The position numbers and the translations under genes are program-made. A stretch of 64,000 nt of DNA from Membranipora membranacea (Eukaryota; Bryozoa; Gymnolaemata; Cheilostomatida; Membraniporidae): contig OU612072.1 in assembly GCA_914767715.1 (NCBI GenBank), positions 3,412,001 to 3,476,000 of the forward strand, read 5' to 3'. The notes under the pieces were generated by a model, which saw only the letters and a program-made list of their open reading frames with translations, did no database searches and was not told the origin of the DNA. Shown here piece by piece: positions 59,376 to 64,000 of this stretch (its first letter is position 1; each line of letters begins with the position of its first letter).

Positions 59376-60777
59376 CAGCAGATCGGTGGAGGCTATATTG
59401 ATGGAACTGACAAGCATTATCCAGCCTATGACTGATGTCGTGTTCGCTCGCTGTCCTGCTAGCCAGGAATACTGCAATAAATTATTGTAAAGGAACTCAT
59501 CTCAGTACAACAAAATCACAATAAATTCATTAGGACAAACCGGTGTATTACGTGCCAAATTAAAACTTCTTTTGTTTCACCAGCTTAAAGTGGAGACTTG
59601 TCTTAACTCAATGTTATTTGTCACTGCTGTCATCTGCAGGATTAGGCTCAGTCCAATTTGGGGGAAAAATAGAGTAATTCACTCTTCAAACAGAGGATCC
59701 AGGGTGCGGTATCGTGTCGAGGAGTGCATTTAGGGCAACTTCTGGCTACCTCCCAACATCTTTATGGGGAGTTGGCTGTCCGTGATTGATCTGGTGGGGT
59801 TTGTGTTGGTGTGTTACCTGTATATCTGGCAGAACCTATCCTGTTTCAGAGTAGTTTTACTAGTCAGTGCACTCAGTTCATTAGCAAAGGAACTCAAAGT
59901 CAACCAGATGAGAGGAAGAAGGCAAAGGTATGAATACTGACCTCATTATTATTGTAACCTTTTTTCTCATCCAAGTATTATTTATATATACGTTGAGTTG
60001 GCGCTGCAGAGTTAAATGTGCAAATTGGCATCAAATTCTATGATGCATGTTACGTCACCTTGTTATGTTTGTGAGATAACAGTTTATTTTAGAAGTTTAA
60101 GTATAAAGGTAGTTTTTTTGTACTATATAATAATTTTTATATCACATAGTTATGACAGCTATTTTGTGTGTTAATCTTTTTAGATTTCACGTTGATAATC
60201 TCAGTAAAGCTCATCAATAAAAGTTATGAATTTATCGACAATAGTCCAAGTTACATCAGCCTTAGTATCTCAAGACATAAATCCCCTAACCTATAAGCCT
60301 AACGATAGAATTCGTTGAAATTATTCATCAATAAAGTGTCCAATCTTCAGTATCATACACTTCAATAAACATTATGATATGCTGTCATCAACTTCATTTG
60401 TCTTTTTTTAATTTGTTAACTGCAGATTTTGTTGTATGAGCCACTGGATTGTGTATTGTGTTCACATCATCATACAACTTTCCATTGACTTATCCATTTT
60501 ATGAGTTGTATCTAGAATCAGAATTGCATGTATTATAGAGATTCAACACTTTTTTTATTTTCTAGTAATTTTTGCCTAAAATGAAATGTTGCATTCATAA
60601 TGGATAGGAGTTCATGAGAATGAGAAAATAATAGAGACTCGTATACTCTTTATCGAAAGTTCAAGGTTTGTGATGTGATCACGAGTTATTATACTCTTGG
60701 AGTCAGGTGGATTATCGCTTCCTAACTAGTCAATCCATTCAACTTTGTTGAGGTTTTTACAATTAGCAGTTATTAAC
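59376..60777. other. 3' side of the PLAT-like gene, mostly unassigned
   Basis: The missing 3' exons of the gene ending at 60778 on the minus strand should lie here or further left, but none could be recognised with confidence. A small plus-strand ORF is at 59764-59940. Confidence 0.4.
59764..59940 (+). CDS. Possible small membrane protein or first exon
   Basis: An ATG opens 58 codons with a single hydrophobic segment near the N-terminus (LVGFVLVCYLYIW), a second weaker one (VVLLVSALSSLA) and a basic end (QMRGRRQR). A GTATGA donor-like site follows codon 54. It could be a first exon encoding a signal anchor, a micropeptide, or chance. No similarity recognised. Confidence 0.25.
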   Translation: MGSWLSVIDLVGFVLVCYLYIWQNLSCFRVVLLVSALSSLAKELKVNQMRGRRQRYEY

Positions 60778-63700
60778 CTTGTAGCATGGAGTGCCTCTGC
60801 AAACTTGCACGTTGACCAATAACAGCTGTGTTGGTGGCCAAGAGGGCAGACATCTATGGGAACTACCGTAATCTCCCCCTGAAATAATGAGAATCAAAAT
60901 AAATACAACAATCCATTCTGTGTAATAAGTGGTATTAATCCTTATTTCTTACATGAATATTCAATTTCTACACATTTTAAATGTCAAGTTACATCTTGGT
61001 GAAATAGTAAAATTTTCCTAGAATAGCGAGAAAGTCCGTGAAACTTGTTACTGAAAAGTGAGCTGTCTATCTCAAAGATCCTTAGCCATTATCATTTTTG
61101 ATTCCTTAGCCTTTAGGAAATTTTTCTTTTTTTATGCACTAAAACCTATAAATTGCTGGAAAAATGGTAGGCAATTTGTGGCATTGGGGAGTATCATTGA
61201 AATTTAACTCAGGAAATATCTGGTATCACCTCAGTATTATACCAACATGAAATAAAATGTTATCCGCCAACTTTCAGTCTATTTTGCAAAAGGAATGATA
61301 GTTCAACTACAATCAAGAAATATGTGGGTATTAAAGCAGCTCGTGAAACTGACCTCCCTCAAGTGTGAAAAAATATCTGATAAGTGAGCCTTGTACCATT
61401 TAGACTGTATAACATGTTCAGCGTGTTTGACATTAGAAAGGTAAGTAAAAACTTAGTAAGTTAAGTAAGTGAAGAAAAGTGTGTAAGTAACTTACCACGC
61501 CAAACCGTCCTTCGACTCCACTCCTTCGTGTATACTTAGCTCTGATGCTATCAATTTTATGGATATGTACAGGAAGTTGACGATTATATTGGCTCGGATT
61601 TATTGTCGCAACATAGACTCTGCAAATTTGAGATCATTTGACGCTGCAGAGTATGATGTAATACATATTACGCATCCTTTGCTTTACTATACTACTTGCT
61701 TACTATATTTATTTAACCTCTAAACTGCAAATAAATAGGTCGGGAAATCCGAGATGGAATTGGACTTCTTTCGAAACAGGCATATATTATATAAAAAATT
61801 TCATCCAAAATATTTGTTATACAATTTCCTTGTTACATTATTCTTTACTGAGACAATTTGAAAAATCTAAGCGCTTAGGATGATGTCAAAATGAACTGCC
61901 ACAAACAAGTTAGTTGTAATAGCAAATTCGATAGTTTAAAAATTAGTATAAAAAGTTTATACAACTAAATTCACAATCCTTGGCATGATAAAATACACTT
62001 ACGAATTCTTTTTCCATGTCCAGGGCAGTTTTGAAGATAAATGAACCTTGAGCGTACCGGTTGTATTTCCTTCTGACCATAGCTGGATATTGAGATATCC
62101 GTCATTAAGGCCATTTACCCATGTAGTTTTAATATAAAGCAGAAAGGCTGAAAATATACAGAGTTCATTATTTTATTGACGTGAGGCGATCATTGAAATA
62201 TAAAAGCTCACTCGACCGATCACACAAGTAACTGAGTTTGTCTGTATGTAGAATTAGTCAGCTTAGTTCTAGTTTATTGGTAAATCTGTCAACGACAGTT
62301 TTACAACTGTTTTAAAAGGCTCTGTGTTTATAAAAATATGTCATCTAGAACTTTGATACTGGTATAACGGAATACTAGAATAGACAGTTTTCTGAGCTCT
62401 CATTTATGCCTCAATTCGGAGTTGTCCTCTCTCCAGCTTGGTACTTTTAACCCACGCCGCATAGGAAAAACCTGCTGAAAGAATATTATTTTTTTGCTTC
62501 CCTCACACTATTTTGAGCAATGAGTGGATGGAATGGGGCAGTATGCGCAGAGGTTTGTCCTCATCACAGTCTTACGAACATGAAAATCAAGCTCCGTAGA
62601 CTATTCCAATAATCTTCTGTTGTTGAAGTGCCTCAGGGGTTTCTTTTGAAACCTTTCCCAACTTCTCACAATTTTGAACACAACTAGCACCCTAAGTAAT
62701 ATGCACACTATAGTTACCTTGCTTCTGAGGGGGGTTACACTGTACATTATGTATTCTCTCCCTGCAACCTATCTTGGTCATAAAATTTCCGACATCTGTG
62801 ACATACCCTTGGTTGTTGCATACCCAATATTGTCCAGTTCGCATGTTACCAACTATCACCTCCCTCTACAAAGTGTTGAAGTTGGCTCTGAATATCCTCA
62901 GGTCAACTTCATAAATTTGCTTTGCTTTTTAAATAACCATAATTTTTTTTGTGAAGATTAAACAAAACCCAATGCATGATTTGTTTGGGTAGTTACATTT
63001 ATGATAAAGTTACTAAGATTTAGATGTTGAGGAATTATGGAGAGCATTCTTACCACCATCAATAATTCATGCCCAGGAGAGCTTTCAAATTTTTCACCCT
63101 GCAAATCTCACATAACTTTAGCGTGTAGACTCGGAATATCCATATAATCAAAAATCCCTGCTATATTAAAAGTCAGAAGCTGTCCAAATTGACCAGTGCA
63201 CTAAGATAAAACATTTCAGATAAACAAAAGGAATGTGATCAAAGTTAGATACTTTGAAAACTTGATAGTTACATAGACTTTGCTGATACATTCTACAGGC
63301 ACACCCAGTTTTGTAACAGGTTGTGAGTTGTCAAGGTAAGATAACTTACGATTGAGACCGAGCTGTCATCAGTTCTTGCACTGACTGATGCCACCTCTCC
63401 GATATCCCTTGTAGCATTATATGCATAGTAAACTAACCTGTTTTAAAAAATGAGAATCAATTTTATAAAATTTGACAGGAATTAAATACGAAAAAAAGAC
63501 CACTTTTGTATCCCATTTGAAAAGATATGTCATGAATACTACAAAGAATGCATAACAATTATCTGTTCATTCATACAAAGAAATTGACGATTGGAGTGAT
63601 GTTCTAACCCTTGTGATTGATGATCGTCTACTGGGCTAGTGAGGATTTGGATTCCACCATCTCCGCCAAAACCATTCAGCTGGATTTCTACATTTTCATG

Positions 63701-63784
63701 TGTTCCTTTAATACCAGTTTTTACGCTCACGATCCATACTAATATAATAATATAATAGAAGGGTAATAGTATAATATAATCCAT
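60778..63784 (-). CDS. Secreted PLAT-like protein, 3' end not found
   Basis: Six exons join in phase: 63784-63609, 63437-63350, 62865-62718, 62147-62003, 61619-61496, 60878-60778 (ends in phase 2 at GTTAAT). The start MDYIILLPFYYIIILVWIVS is a signal peptide. The first ectodomain (GTHENVEIQLNGFGGDGG, then DIGEVASVSARTDDSS, VIVGNMRTGQYWVCNNQGYV) has the strand order and the N-terminal G-T-x-x-x-V signature of a PLAT/LH2 beta-sandwich. A second sandwich-like stretch follows (TTWVNGLNDGYLNIQLW, WKKNSVYVATI), then a Cys-rich piece (VCPLG.. SCYWSTC). The PLAT call is an inference. A further candidate exon at about 62405-62474 was left out because its phase does not fit. Upstream Mets exist but would bury the signal peptide. 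Confidence 0.6.
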
Positions 63785-64000
63785 GCTAATATTAAAAACA
63801 TTAAATTGATCAGTCATGTTTGAAATTATTTTGAGATATTTAGAAAAGCAAGTTGTTCTTTTGAAAGCAATGTGCCTATTGCAAATATGGCCGCCCATAA
63901 CTGATTCTGAATATAAAGTCTTGATCATAGTAGTAAAAAAAATAAAACCGGTAGGAAAAGAGATAATTTCTGGCCCTGGGCTACAAAGTACTAACTGGCA
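63785..64000. other. Upstream flank of the PLAT-like gene
   Basis: It holds the promoter side of the minus-strand gene. The frame stays open upstream of the chosen Met to about 63928, but that part reads like non-coding sequence. Nothing else was seen. Confidence 0.4.

Noticed and set aside
62405-62474. Extra exon of the PLAT-like gene (GFSYAAWVKS)
   Set aside because: It has an acceptor but no donor in the needed phase before a stop, whereas exons 62718 and 62147 join directly in phase.

Overview
The window is animal nuclear DNA: AT-rich, with intron-split genes, GT-AG junctions, many SINE/LINE remnants and minisatellites, and no operons. The complete SMU1 gene and an InaF-motif gene show it is metazoan. 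The mix of short multi-exon adhesion genes (Ly6, NIDO, C-type lectin, TSP1, Thr-rich mucin stalks) suggests a marine invertebrate, perhaps sponge- or cnidarian-grade; the species cannot be named from the sequence. Gene models were built by hand from splice sites, reading phase and protein similarity recalled from memory. No transcript or database evidence was available.

Layout. 1-330: tRNA-derived SINE. 941-8166 (+): 3' part of a gene for a beta-propeller-like ectodomain, a long Ala-Thr-Thr-Lys stalk and one membrane helix. 11184-14020 (-): small type I membrane mucin with one TSP1 repeat. 14739-22197 (-): SMU1, 12 coding exons, 513 codons. 22403-22966 (+): InaF-motif membrane protein, head-to-head with SMU1. 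24427-25347 (-): nuclear protein with a SUMO-interacting motif and one zinc-binding motif. 29679-33218 (+): CD20/MS4A-like four-helix membrane protein. 34567-34638 (+): tRNA-Glu-like gene. 38533-41940 (-): decayed RTE-type LINE that hosts two SINEs. 43245-51979 (+): secreted Ly6 / C-type lectin / NIDO / TSP1 mosaic protein. 52-60 kb: repeats, including a tyrosine-recombinase pseudogene broken by a TTAA-flanked MITE and a large inverted repeat. 60778-63784 (-): secreted PLAT-like protein, 3' end not found.

Common threads. At least four of the genes (941, 11184, 43245, 60778) encode secreted or membrane-anchored extracellular proteins. Many of their exons are flanked by phase-1 introns, the signature of domain shuffling. 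SMU1 (spliceosome) and the SIM/zinc protein are nuclear.

Most notable observations: (a) a C-type lectin domain whose two halves, with all six canonical cysteines, are separated by a NIDO domain encoded by a 1-1 phase exon cassette; (b) a SINE family whose 5' head matches the start of U2 snRNA, one copy with a 13-bp target duplication; (c) a TTAA-flanked MITE whose removal restores the reading frame of a tyrosine recombinase; (d) about 45 perfect GGTGCA units, i.e. a tandem E-box array, in an intron.
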